NCBI GenBank assembly: GCA_030619765.1
Contig: JAUXAU010000025.1
Coordinates: forward strand, 1 to 38,333
Reading direction: 5' to 3'
DNA from: Thermoplasmatota archaeon
GTDB lineage: Archaea; Thermoplasmatota; E2; DHVEG-1
DNA: 38,333 nt
Part shown: positions 17,401-25,894 of the stretch, in pieces
Position numbering within the stretch: the stretch's first letter is position 1
Layout: each line of letters opens with the position of its first letter
Notes under the pieces: model-generated
Databases searched by the model: none
What the model saw: the letters and a program-made list of their open reading frames with translations, nothing else
What the model was told of the DNA's origin: nothing
Made by a program: the position numbers and the translations under genes

Positions 17401-17456
17401 CCCTCACAGACAATTTTTGTACCGCACTGTGGACATATAGCAATCTTTCTACTCAT
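14415..17456 (-). CDS. TadA-type pilus ATPase with zinc ribbon and ~400-residue charged helix
   Basis: The 1013-residue protein has three parts. Residues 1-40 form a zinc ribbon (CPQCGTKIVC ... IECDNCGKKGL). Residues ~50-460 are almost only Lys, Arg, Glu and Leu in repeating units (KEEKLKKLESEKTAMETKEK; REKERETLLRRTEKEIEEEE), predicting a coiled coil or single alpha helix. Residues ~465-960 form a secretion ATPase: FYPVNEPFAYVKILED, Walker A AGSTAAGKTSTLNAL (~697), Walker B region YILVGEIRG (~777), and GHTTYSTFHADS. Such hexameric ATPases drive pilus assembly at the membrane. It overlaps the upstream tadA by 4 bp (ATGA) and the downstream tadC start. Archaeal relatives are usually 500-600 residues, so the N-terminal half is extra. 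Confidence 0.9.
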   Translation of the reverse strand: MSRKIAICPQCGTKIVCEGEPGQKVVIECDNCGKKGLVSFAEKALIDIREKGKETLKRAGKEEGLKRQKEELRDKEREKQRFFGLLKKIELKKGLITTREKEREAKKAKKEKERELREKAVEEEKLKKLELKKAMMKAKEKERAVKKTEEEKKEKLKRQEIEQREKQREEQRLKRIEAKNALIEARKKDKEAKIAKKEEKRELKEKQRLKKIELKKRLIATKEKESETLRKTKKEEELKRRESELKDKLRKRKIKEEKLKKLEAEKAVVKAEKAVMAAKKRKRESLRRAAKEEELKRREEELRERKIKEEKLKKLESEKTAMETKEKERETLRRTEEEELKRQEEELRERTIKERIKKLEEEIAVIDAREKERETLLRRTEKEIEEEERQEKEQVERELKGKELRERGIEERLKKLKSEIAVMDAREKEREALLRRTGIELEEEEEVERRKEDILPGEQNFVEIDFYPVNEPFAYVKILEDTMSLDKYYKSMEPQLMDQELNTLNLLQEKLINSVDIRLDEIESGRVDRFLIDQIDQMIEDHEMKSDDILKKKFLYYVKRDFLGYGKIDSLMKDPNIEDISCDGSKVPIFLYHRRYGSLKSNIKFDNEETLSTFVIKLAQKCGKHISIAEPMLDATMPDGSRIQMTLSEAVTTKGSTFTIRKFRSDPITPTNLIEYGTMSPEMIAYMWMAVENGINALIAGSTAAGKTSTLNALSLFIPKEAKIVSIEETREINLPHPNWIPGVTRSGFGEVVRDKLVGEIDLFDLMKAALRQRPEYILVGEIRGQEAYVLFQAMATGHTTYSTFHADSTKSVIHRLEGKPIEIPRVMLQSLDIVFIQVNAKVGDKHVRKCKQIVEIVDIDPTTKEILSNEVFRWDPVEDKFIYSGKSYVLERIRNLHGISKEGIMQEVRRRVEVLDWMRKNNINSFIEFARVVSFYAEDPNELMKKIIDGTKIEKEESNKIDVHKLEKSDKIGVGEMDLGKDLIKEEITSTLSAKKKIRKSIGFRRNKNNSK

Positions 17457-20011
17457 GATTCATCCATTATTTTTCCTATGAGCTTAGTAGGATTTTCAGA
17501 ATACTGAGAAATTAAAGTTGCAACTTTCTTAAACTCTCTAACATTATTTTTATTCATCCAGTCTAATAACTTAGCTCTATTCTTGATTTCATTTGTCATA
17601 TCTTCTCGACCTATGTTCTTTTCCGCCCGGATACGTTCTAATATGTAGCTTTTACCTGAATAGATAAATTTATCTTCCACAGGATCCCAGCGGAACACCT
17701 CATTTGTAAGAATCTCTTTTGTAGAAGGATCAATGTCTATAATTTCTATAATCTGTTTGCATCTTCTTGCTCGTTTATTTTTAACACGAGAAATAATCTG
17801 TATGCAAACAATATCTAAAGCTTGTAACATAATACGTGGTATGTTGATGGGTTTTCCTTCCAACCTATGTATAAGAGACTGTGCAGAATCAGCATGAACT
17901 GTAGAATAAGTGGTATGCCCTGTAGCCATAGCCTGAAATAAAACATATGCCTCTCGCCCTCTTATTTCTCCTACTAAAATAAATTCAGGTCTCTGTCTGA
18001 GAGCGGCTTTCATCAAATCGTAGAGGTCTATTTCCCCAACTATCTTATTACCTACAACTTCACCAAAACCGGAGCGGGCCACCCCAGGAATCCAATTTGG
18101 ATGTGGAAGGTTGATCTCTCTGGTTTCTTCTATAGAAACTATCTTCGCTTCTTTAGGAATGAATAGTGAAAGTGCATTTAATGTAGAAGTTTTACCAGCT
18201 GCTGTACCACCAGCAATAAGTGCGTTGATTCCATTTTCGACGGCCAACCACATATATGCTATCATTTCAGAAGACATAGTATTGAACTCAATCAAATCTG
18301 GGGGTGAGAAAGGATCTTCCTTAAACTTCCTAATAGTAAATGTAGAACCTTTGGTTGTTACCTCGGTACTCAGCGTCATCTGAATTCTAGACCCATCGGG
18401 CATTGTAGCATCGAGCATAGGTTCAGCAATTGAGATGTGCTTTCCACATTTTTGAGCAAGTTTAATAACAAAAGCAGAGAGTTCGTCTTCATCATCGAAT
18501 TGTATGTTACCTTTTAATGAACCGTATCTCCTATGATATAAAAATATTGGTAAACCAGAACCATCGCATGAAATGTCTTCGATATTTGGGTCTCTCATCA
18601 AAACTTCTAATTTAAAGAGTCCTAGAAATTGTTTTTCCAGAAAATAAAAAATTTTTTTGTTGATTTGAGTGTCAATTCTCACCATATAATCTTCAAAAAT
18701 TTGCTCTATCATTTCAATAAGATAATTTTTCTCACCTTTTACTTCCAATTCCTTTGTATCTATGGAAAATCCAGTCAAGGTATCTTTTAAGAAATCCAAA
18801 AGTTGCAATTCTTCTTTAGATAATTCAACTTCAATTAAAATATATCGTTTATCAAGAGTTTCTTTTTCACGAATTATTTCAACATATGCAAATGGCTCTT
18901 GTAAAGGATAAAAATCAAGTTCGTCCCAAGTACCTTCTGAATAACCCAAATTTTTTAATACCGTAGCCTTGAGAATCTGCACGTCTTCTAATGGAAGAAT
19001 TTCCCCCTCAGAGACATAATAATCAGATAGAAGTTCTTGGGGAGACGTAGAAGGTTGTTTATACTGAACATCTAATTTATCAGAAGTTACATCACTACCT
19101 TTATGGCGCTTTGTTTTTCTAAGAGAAGGATGTCTATATTTTCTTCCTAAAGAGGTCCCTCCTTCCTCAGGAAATGACAGGTATTTTTTCTTACCCCTAA
19201 GTTCCTTTGATAATACAGCTGGCTTAGTTTCCTCTGTAACAGTTCTCTCTCCAGAACTCTTTGGAGTTCTTGCAAGATGTTTACTTGAAAAGAATTTCTT
19301 CGGTTCTCTTTTACTAATTACTTTTTTCTGCCTAATTCTCCCAAAACGTTTTTCAAAATGTTTAGGTTGATCGAGCATATCTTTTTGTGAACTCACTGAT
19401 TCAACTGAAGTAATATCATATAAACCTTTTTTACTCTCGTCCACTATGACTATATCTGCTGCTTTTATTTGTTGATCTAACCACCTAGCTTCTTCTGGAC
19501 TTAGTTTCTCCAATGACTCATCAAGTTGATAATGAGATTTATCTTTGACAGAGGGGGTTAACTCTTTTGTTGTTTTTTTAGATAAATTCATTGTCTCTTT
19601 CTTCGTTTTGCCAATGGCAAAACGTTTTTTCACCTCAGCAACAATAGATCTTTTTCTGGTTTTTGTTGTACTGTCACTAGCTCCAACAGATTTTTTGTTC
19701 AGTTTTTCTAATTTCACCTTTGATTTACCAGAATCTGTACCTTTTTCTTTTTTCCAAAATGACTTTTTTTTGTTCCTTATAAAAAAAATAGATTCTTTTT
19801 TTCTGTTTTTGGGTGAAAAAATTTTAACATCAAAACTTTCTAATTCAATTTTATTTGAATGTTGTTTTTCATCTTTATTAAATTCATCTTTAGAGATTAA
19901 TTTACTTTTGTTCCCAAGTAAGATTTTGTCTACAGCCTTTTCGATTTCTGAAATATCCTTGGTTTTGGAAGAAGATAACGAGTTTTTATTCCCAACAGTA
20001 TCTTCTTTCAA
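17453..20011 (-). CDS. TadA-type pilus ATPase with long basic disordered N terminus
   Basis: I take the TTG at 20011 as start, because AGGAGGT lies five bases upstream. Of 852 residues, ~1-345 are rich in Lys, Ser and Arg with no recognised fold (for example KKKSFWKKEKGTDSGKSKVK), probably disordered. The rest is a complete secretion ATPase: FYPLQEPFAYVEIIREKETL, then AGGTAAGKTSTLNAL (Walker A, ~597), FILVGEIRGREAYVLFQ and GHTTYSTVHADS. It is paralogous to the next gene, and parts of the two are nearly identical in DNA, for example around 18110-18210 versus 15255-15355. It is the first gene of the pilus operon and ends in an ATGA overlap with the second ATPase. Two ATPases could form a mixed hexamer or drive extension and retraction. 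Confidence 0.9.
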   Translation of the reverse strand: MKEDTVGNKNSLSSSKTKDISEIEKAVDKILLGNKSKLISKDEFNKDEKQHSNKIELESFDVKIFSPKNRKKESIFFIRNKKKSFWKKEKGTDSGKSKVKLEKLNKKSVGASDSTTKTRKRSIVAEVKKRFAIGKTKKETMNLSKKTTKELTPSVKDKSHYQLDESLEKLSPEEARWLDQQIKAADIVIVDESKKGLYDITSVESVSSQKDMLDQPKHFEKRFGRIRQKKVISKREPKKFFSSKHLARTPKSSGERTVTEETKPAVLSKELRGKKKYLSFPEEGGTSLGRKYRHPSLRKTKRHKGSDVTSDKLDVQYKQPSTSPQELLSDYYVSEGEILPLEDVQILKATVLKNLGYSEGTWDELDFYPLQEPFAYVEIIREKETLDKRYILIEVELSKEELQLLDFLKDTLTGFSIDTKELEVKGEKNYLIEMIEQIFEDYMVRIDTQINKKIFYFLEKQFLGLFKLEVLMRDPNIEDISCDGSGLPIFLYHRRYGSLKGNIQFDDEDELSAFVIKLAQKCGKHISIAEPMLDATMPDGSRIQMTLSTEVTTKGSTFTIRKFKEDPFSPPDLIEFNTMSSEMIAYMWLAVENGINALIAGGTAAGKTSTLNALSLFIPKEAKIVSIEETREINLPHPNWIPGVARSGFGEVVGNKIVGEIDLYDLMKAALRQRPEFILVGEIRGREAYVLFQAMATGHTTYSTVHADSAQSLIHRLEGKPINIPRIMLQALDIVCIQIISRVKNKRARRCKQIIEIIDIDPSTKEILTNEVFRWDPVEDKFIYSGKSYILERIRAEKNIGREDMTNEIKNRAKLLDWMNKNNVREFKKVATLISQYSENPTKLIGKIMDES

Positions 20012-20201
20012 AATGTACCTCCTCTAACTAGTTTATCCAGCGTATGCATCCCATCATCCCACTTTTTAACGAGATAAACCTATCTGATACTATTTAGTAT
20101 AATTTTAAACTTTTAAGTGCATCTCATCTAACAGTTTTTGATATGGCTTATTTGTATTTATAACTTTCTTTATGCTCACTACATAATACTTTAGAATATC
20201 T

Positions 20202-20396
20202 CTATCTTGGTTTCCTCAATCTTAACAATGCAGCAAAAAGACCGAGAGCAAAGGGAAGTATAATAATATAGTAAATTAAATCGATTTTTTTAAGATACAA
20301 GGTAAAATCATATCCATAAAAATACAACAATATTAGAGAGACTAGAACTATTGGTACTAAAATAGCTAATATAAGAGGAAGAGCTTCTCTGTTCAT
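20202..20396 (-). CDS. Small two-helix membrane protein, 64 residues
   Basis: The start is taken at the ATG at 20396, since GGTGA lies about ten bases upstream and the in-frame GTG at 20405 is directly against it. The product (MNREALPLILAILVPIVLVS...) has two hydrophobic segments (~7-28 and ~40-57) separated by a short polar loop with KKID, and ends RLRKPR. I do not recognise the family. It points the same way as the pilus operon but is 190 bp from its first gene, so a shared transcript is uncertain. Confidence 0.6.
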   Translation of the reverse strand: MNREALPLILAILVPIVLVSLILLYFYGYDFTLYLKKIDLIYYIIILPFALGLFAALLRLRKPR

Positions 20397-20544
20397 ATTT
20401 CTCACTTCACCAGATCTATAAGTATTATTAACAAGTACAGCTATTTTTATTTAATGGAAAATCCAAACAATGTTCAGCGGTGGGGCACAATATAAGAAAA
20501 ATCTATAAAGCCTCATCTGTTACCGGCCTAAATAGGGAGCGTCC

Positions 20545-21885
20545 TTGACTCAGAAAATTAAAGTAATCATAATGGGTGCAGCAGGCAGAGATTTTCATAA
20601 TTTTAACGTTTACTTTAGGGATAATAAAAAATATGAAGTTGTTGCATTTACTGCAACACAAATACCAGATATATCGGGCAGAAAATATCCATCAGAATTA
20701 TCTGGTAAACTATATCCAAATGGAATAGCGATATATCCTGAAGGAAAATTGACTGAATTAATAAAAGAGAAAGAAATTGATGAGGTTGTTTTTGCTTATA
20801 GCGATATTCCGTATTCTTACGTTATGAACAAATCTGCATTGGTAAATGCAGCAGGTGCTGATTTTATATTACAAGGACCTAAGAGAACTATGCTCAAGTC
20901 TACAAAACCAGTTATAGCAGTGTGTGCAGTTAGAACAGGATGTGGAAAATCACAGGTCTCACGGAGGATATTTGAAATACTAAAATCAAAGGGCCTGAAA
21001 GTTGCCTCTATAAGACACCCAATGCCATATGACAAGGATTTAACAACGCAGATATGCCAAAGGTTTGCAAGTTATGGGGATTTGGATGAGTACAACTGCA
21101 CCATAGAAGAAAGAGAGGAGTACGAACCATATATCGATATGGGTGGAGTAATCTATGCAGGTATAGAATATGAAAAAATCCTTGGGGAAGCCGAGAAAGA
21201 AGCAGATGTAATTATCTGGGATGGTGGCAATAATGACTTTCCTTTTTACAAACCAGATCTATTGATAACAATTGCCGATCCGCATAGAGCAGGTCACGAA
21301 ATATCCTATTATCCTGGAGAAATGAACGTTAGAGCTGCTAATATAGTCATAATAAACAAGGTGAATACAGCAAAGAAGGAAGATATAGAAACGGTTCGAA
21401 ATAACATAAAAAATGTAAATCCCAAAGCAAAAATCATCGATGGTATCTCATCCATCAAGGCCGATGATAAAGAGATGATCGAAGGGAAAAAAGTGCTTGT
21501 TATAGAGGATGGCCCAACAGTAACTCATGGTGGTATGAAGTATGGTGCAGGTACTATTGCAGCTAAAGATAACAACGCAAAGGAAATTATTGATCCAAGA
21601 AGTTTTGCAGTTGGCTCAATCATAGAAATATTTGATAAATACACACACCTGACAAATGTTCTTCCAGCTATGGGATATGGTAAGAAACAGATAAATGAAC
21701 TAGAGCAAACAATAAACAATGCTGATTGTGAGGTTGTTATAAGTGGTACTCCAATCGATCTCAATCGAGTACTCAAAGCAAACAAACCTATTGTACGGAT
21801 AAGATACGGCGTTGGAGATGAAACCGCAAAAGAACTAGAGAGTATAATTGAAGATTTCTTAAAAACGAATAATTTACTACTTTAA
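20545..21885 (+). CDS. Cyclic 2,3-diphosphoglycerate synthetase-like P-loop protein
   Basis: This 446-residue cytoplasmic protein starts at a TTG with GGGAG five bases upstream. An N-terminal Rossmann-like region (KVIIMGAAGRDFHNFNVYFR) leads to a P-loop domain with CAVRTGCGKSQVSRRI (~residues 131-146), then IIWDGGNNDFPFY and IADPHRAGHEISYYPGE. This is the pattern of proteins annotated as cyclic 2,3-diphosphoglycerate synthetase, which makes cDPG from 2,3-bisphosphoglycerate with ATP. Many archaeal homologues lack biochemical proof and are called only GTPases, so the substrate is uncertain. Its 3' end overlaps that of the convergent rfcS gene by 9 bp. Confidence 0.75.
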   Translation: MTQKIKVIIMGAAGRDFHNFNVYFRDNKKYEVVAFTATQIPDISGRKYPSELSGKLYPNGIAIYPEGKLTELIKEKEIDEVVFAYSDIPYSYVMNKSALVNAAGADFILQGPKRTMLKSTKPVIAVCAVRTGCGKSQVSRRIFEILKSKGLKVASIRHPMPYDKDLTTQICQRFASYGDLDEYNCTIEEREEYEPYIDMGGVIYAGIEYEKILGEAEKEADVIIWDGGNNDFPFYKPDLLITIADPHRAGHEISYYPGEMNVRAANIVIINKVNTAKKEDIETVRNNIKNVNPKAKIIDGISSIKADDKEMIEGKKVLVIEDGPTVTHGGMKYGAGTIAAKDNNAKEIIDPRSFAVGSIIEIFDKYTHLTNVLPAMGYGKKQINELEQTINNADCEVVISGTPIDLNRVLKANKPIVRIRYGVGDETAKELESIIEDFLKTNNLLL

Positions 21886-22851
21886 GGTTTTTCCCGTAAG
21901 TACAAACTGTGCCAGTAACGATTCTAACTGGATGTGAGCATTACTTCCTTCAACAATTCTGAACTCTATTTCACCAGTCTTCTCTATTAACTGAACCTTG
22001 TTTTCATCTGGTATTGTAAGATCAAAGATTGATCTATGAATCTGTTTTACAATATCTTCTCCACTCAATCCATACTTTATAAGAAGGTCATAAAGTTGAT
22101 TTCTAGCAGCCATAAAGTTGCCACCAATTGCAGTATTGATCAATTCTTTCACATCTTCTGGTTTAGCTGTAGCTGATGTTTCATAAAGAATTTCTGCAGT
22201 GATTTTTTTGTCAATAGATGCACCTACCTGAAGAGTATTTATGGCTTTTCTTAGGTCACCTCTTGATATAAAAATAAGAGTCTCTAAACCATCAGATGTT
22301 ATCTCCAATTTTTCTTTAGTTGCTATCTTACGTATGTATTTTTTAATATCCTCTGCTTTTATCGGTTTAAAACGAAAAACAGCACATCTTGATTGTATAG
22401 GTTCGATGATCTTGGAAGAATAGTTGACAGAAAGAATGAAACGACAGATACGGGTGTATTTCTCTATTGTTCTTCTAAGAGCAGCTTGTGCATCTGGAGT
22501 AAGAGAGTCTGCTTCATCAAGAAATATTATTTTAATTTGTGTTTCTCCAATAGGAGCAGTTCTAGCAAAATCCTTAATTTTTCCCCTAACGATGGCGATC
22601 CCTCTTTCGTCACTTGCGTTTAATTCATGGAAATTTTGTTTCCAAGTTTCTTCACCAAAAACCTCTCTTGCCAGGGCTAAAACCGACGTTGTCTTACCTG
22701 TACCTGCCGGTCCTGCAAAGATTAGATGTGGCACATTTTTGGTTTTTACATATGCCTTTAATCTTTCTACAATACTATCTTGACCAACAATATCATCAAG
22801 TATTTTTGGCCGATATTTTTCTATCCAGATGTCTTGCATTGAATCTGCCAT
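21877..22851 (-). CDS. rfcS: Replication factor C small subunit
   Basis: This 324-residue AAA+ clamp-loader subunit loads PCNA onto primed DNA. Visible motifs are IWIEKYRPKILDDIVGQ at the N terminus, Walker A FAGPAGTGKTTS (~residues 45-56), the LNASDERGI box, Walker B IIFLDEADSLTPDAQ, and the Ser-Arg-Cys finger (PIQSRCAVFRFKP). The C-terminal collar region is complete, ending FVLTGKTLK. No intein interrupts it. The ATG at 22851 is used; a second ATG four codons later is possible. No ribosome binding site is evident, so the message may be leaderless. The stop is TAG and overlaps the convergent neighbour by 9 bp. Confidence 0.95.
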   Translation of the reverse strand: MADSMQDIWIEKYRPKILDDIVGQDSIVERLKAYVKTKNVPHLIFAGPAGTGKTTSVLALAREVFGEETWKQNFHELNASDERGIAIVRGKIKDFARTAPIGETQIKIIFLDEADSLTPDAQAALRRTIEKYTRICRFILSVNYSSKIIEPIQSRCAVFRFKPIKAEDIKKYIRKIATKEKLEITSDGLETLIFISRGDLRKAINTLQVGASIDKKITAEILYETSATAKPEDVKELINTAIGGNFMAARNQLYDLLIKYGLSGEDIVKQIHRSIFDLTIPDENKVQLIEKTGEIEFRIVEGSNAHIQLESLLAQFVLTGKTLK

Positions 22852-23082
22852 GTAATGTGTTTCTTTGATAAAAGATTATTCTATGAAACACTAACAACTA
22901 AGATACGCTCTATATTGCGAACGTTCAATGACTTACAATAATTTATGAAATACCTTATCATTGAAAATGTGGGATATATGTATTAATAATCTAAACACAG
23001 CAGCACTATTTACAAATAACTGAAAATATCCAAATCTATGATAAATTTCTTTAAGTAAGACTGATTACCACTCAGGGACTCT

Positions 23083-24423
23083 ATGAAATTTATTCCTAAT
23101 TCCGCCATTAAAAACAGCATGCTTAAGGAGATAGGAATAACTGATATTGATAGTTTATTTTCTGATATACCCAAACAGATCAGAATAAAAAATCTCAATC
23201 TTCAAGATGATTTATCCCAACAAGAAGTAGAAGAATGGTTGAGAAAATTGGGGAAAAAGAACAAATCTTTTTGTGAAATGCCCAATTTTTTGGGAGGAGG
23301 AATCAAATCTCACTACATACCTGCAGCTGTAAAATCAATCATCTCTAGATCAGAATTCTATACTTCATATACACCGTATCAACCGGAAGCGTCGCAGGGC
23401 TTTTTGCAAGCAATGTTCGAATATCAAAGTATGGTTGCTGAAATCACTGGTATGGACATAGCAAATGCTTCAGTATATGACGGTGCGACTGCCCTAGGTG
23501 AAGCAGCATTAATGTGCACTCGCATCAACAAAAGAAAAACGTTTGTTGTGCCTACCAATATATCTTGGGATAAAAGATGTGTTTTAAAAAATTATACAAA
23601 AGGAGCAGGAATCAAAGTTAAAAAGATAGCATACAATAGGGAGACAGGCAAAATCGATTTGGATAATCTAAAGAAGAATATCGGTGATGATACCGCTGGA
23701 GTGTACATTGAAAACCCGAATTTTTTTGGTGTTTTTGAAGATGAAGTGGAGGAGATTAGTACAATTGTAAAAGAAAAACAATCGGTATTTGTTGTTGGCG
23801 TTGATCCAATATCACTAGGCATTGCAAAAGGTCCAGGTGAATACGGTGCAGATATTGTTATTGGTGAAGGGAGGAGTCTTGGAAATCCTGTTGACTTTGG
23901 CGGCTCCACATTAGGTATCTTTACATGTAGAAACGAATTTCTACGTCAAGTTCCTGGACGCATCATAGGAATAACTAAAGATAAAGAAGGTAAAAGAGCG
24001 TTCTGTATGACCTTGCAAACAAGAGAACAACATATTAGAAGGGGGAGAGCTACAAGCAATATTTGTACAAATGAAGGGTTATGCGCTCTCGCTGCTGTAG
24101 CTTATCTTTCATTGCTTGGAAGCAAAGGCTTGGAACAACTTAGCATAACCAATTTCGAAAAAGGACAATTACTAGCAAAAAAAATTACCTCAATAAATGG
24201 ATTTGAAAAAGTTTTTAACGGAGTCCATTTCAACGAGTTTGTAATAAAATGTCCCGATGCACACCAATTAAATAAAAAGCTGATTAGTGAAAATATTCAT
24301 GGCGGTCTAATCTTAGATAGTTTGCATCCTGAACTAAAAAATTGTATGCTTTTTGGTATAACAGAGATGCACAATAATGAGAGCATTGAAAAACTTGTTT
24401 CTGTACTTAAGGAGTGTGAATAA
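23083..24423 (+). CDS. gcvPA: Glycine dehydrogenase (decarboxylating) subunit 1
   Basis: The 446-residue protein is the N-terminal half of the P-protein of the glycine cleavage system, a PLP enzyme that decarboxylates glycine and passes the methylamine to lipoyl GcvH. The family start is clear (FIPNSAIKNSMLKEIGI), followed by FCEMPNFLGGGIKSHYIPAA, the conserved YTPYQPEASQGFLQAMFEYQ, and NASVYDGATALGEA. Late motifs include MTLQTREQHIRRGRATSNIC. The length is typical of split GcvP. Its TAA shares one base with the ATG of gcvPB, so the pair is translationally coupled. GcvT and GcvH are not in this window. Confidence 0.95.
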   Translation: MKFIPNSAIKNSMLKEIGITDIDSLFSDIPKQIRIKNLNLQDDLSQQEVEEWLRKLGKKNKSFCEMPNFLGGGIKSHYIPAAVKSIISRSEFYTSYTPYQPEASQGFLQAMFEYQSMVAEITGMDIANASVYDGATALGEAALMCTRINKRKTFVVPTNISWDKRCVLKNYTKGAGIKVKKIAYNRETGKIDLDNLKKNIGDDTAGVYIENPNFFGVFEDEVEEISTIVKEKQSVFVVGVDPISLGIAKGPGEYGADIVIGEGRSLGNPVDFGGSTLGIFTCRNEFLRQVPGRIIGITKDKEGKRAFCMTLQTREQHIRRGRATSNICTNEGLCALAAVAYLSLLGSKGLEQLSITNFEKGQLLAKKITSINGFEKVFNGVHFNEFVIKCPDAHQLNKKLISENIHGGLILDSLHPELKNCMLFGITEMHNNESIEKLVSVLKECE

Positions 24424-25865
24424 TGTATAGAAGTGCAATATACGATGAACCTTTACTAATAGAACTAGAGGGCAAAATTAAGGGTAAACCTGAAAAAGTA
24501 TTACCTTTATCTCTCCAAAGAAAAGAAAAGGTGAACATTCCTGATCTCGACGAAACCCAGATTGTTAGACATTTCTTACGATTGAGTCAAATGAATTATG
24601 GAATTGAAACAGGGATTTATCCGCTTGGCTCCTGTACTATGAAATATAATCCTAAGATATGTGAAGAAATTAGCAGATGGGACTGTTTTGCTATGACACA
24701 CCCTTGTCAAGATGAATCTACTATTCAAGGAAATCTTCAAATACTCTATGAACTAGAGCAGATGTTATGCGAAATAACAGGCATGCATAGTTTTACTCTT
24801 CAACCCGCAGCTGGTGCTCAGGGCGAATTTACTGGTTTGCTTTTAGCTAAGACATATCATGATTTCAATAAAGATTTTGATAGAAATGAGATTATTTTAC
24901 CAGACACATCGCATGGTACAAATCCCGCTAGCGCTACTATGGCCGGATATAAGATTATAGAAATCCCTTCAACAAAAGAAGGAACAGTCGACCTAGAAAC
25001 CTTAGAAAAAACACTCTCTGATAAAACAGCTTGTTTCATGCTTACAAATCCAAACACTTTAGGTATTTTCGAATTTGATATATTAAAGATATCAAAAATG
25101 GTACATGATAAAGGTGCATTGCTGTACTATGATGGCGCGAATATAAATGCTATAATGGGTAAAGCAAGACCAGGTGATATGGGATTTGACATCGTACATC
25201 TCAATCTCCATAAGACCTTTTCAACACCACATGGTGGAGGGGGGCCTGGAGCCGGGCCAATTGGGGTGAAAAAGAAATTTGAACGATTTCTTCCAGTTCC
25301 CAGGGTAGTAAAAAAGAACGATAAATATCACTTTAATTATGATCATGAATCTATTGGAAAGGTTAAAGCATTTTATGGGAATTTTTCAGTGCTGCTAAAG
25401 GCATATATTTACATCTTATTGATGGGGAACAATGGACTCAAAGAAACTTCCGAAGTAGCAGTACTTAATTCAAATTACATGAAGAAAAAGATTGCTGATT
25501 CCAAAAAATATGAATTGCCATATAAGGGTTTGAGAAAACACGAATTTGTTATCAGTTGTGAGCGTTTACGACAAGAAAAAGGGATTAGAGCTTTAGATGT
25601 TGCCAAACGTCTTTTAGATTATGGATTACATCCTCCTACCATATATTTCCCATTAATTGTGAAAGAAGCGCTGATGATTGAACCTACTGAATCTGAGTCA
25701 AAGAAAAACCTGGATGAGTATATTGAAACATTGATTAAAATTGCAGAGGAGAATACAGATACGGTAAAAAATGCTCCAAGCAATACTTCTGTTAAACGTG
25801 TTGACGAAGCAGGTGCAATTAAAAATCCAATTCTTACCTGGAAGTCTTTACAAAGATACAAATAA
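24423..25865 (+). CDS. gcvPB: Glycine dehydrogenase (decarboxylating) subunit 2
   Basis: The 480-residue C-terminal half of GcvP holds the pyridoxal-phosphate site. The PLP lysine is in VHLNLHKTFSTPHGGGGPG (~Lys264). Other signatures are YPLGSCTMKYNPKI, LQPAAGAQGEFTGLLLAKTY, ILPDTSHGTNPASATMAGYK, and HPPTIYFPLIVKEALMIEPT near the C terminus, where substrate and cofactor contacts lie in known structures. It forms the heterotetramer with GcvPA, encoded immediately upstream with a one-base overlap (TAATG). The reaction can run in either direction, so glycine use or synthesis cannot be told apart here. The convergent tetraether synthase gene ends 29 bp further on. Confidence 0.95.
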   Translation: MYRSAIYDEPLLIELEGKIKGKPEKVLPLSLQRKEKVNIPDLDETQIVRHFLRLSQMNYGIETGIYPLGSCTMKYNPKICEEISRWDCFAMTHPCQDESTIQGNLQILYELEQMLCEITGMHSFTLQPAAGAQGEFTGLLLAKTYHDFNKDFDRNEIILPDTSHGTNPASATMAGYKIIEIPSTKEGTVDLETLEKTLSDKTACFMLTNPNTLGIFEFDILKISKMVHDKGALLYYDGANINAIMGKARPGDMGFDIVHLNLHKTFSTPHGGGGPGAGPIGVKKKFERFLPVPRVVKKNDKYHFNYDHESIGKVKAFYGNFSVLLKAYIYILLMGNNGLKETSEVAVLNSNYMKKKIADSKKYELPYKGLRKHEFVISCERLRQEKGIRALDVAKRLLDYGLHPPTIYFPLIVKEALMIEPTESESKKNLDEYIETLIKIAEENTDTVKNAPSNTSVKRVDEAGAIKNPILTWKSLQRYK

Positions 25866-25894
25866 TTATCACGGATTCGATACAAAAATGGAAG

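Noticed and set aside
22852..23082. Possible glycine riboswitch ahead of gcvPA
   Set aside because: The region is AT-rich and I could not find the conserved glycine aptamer core or its stems.
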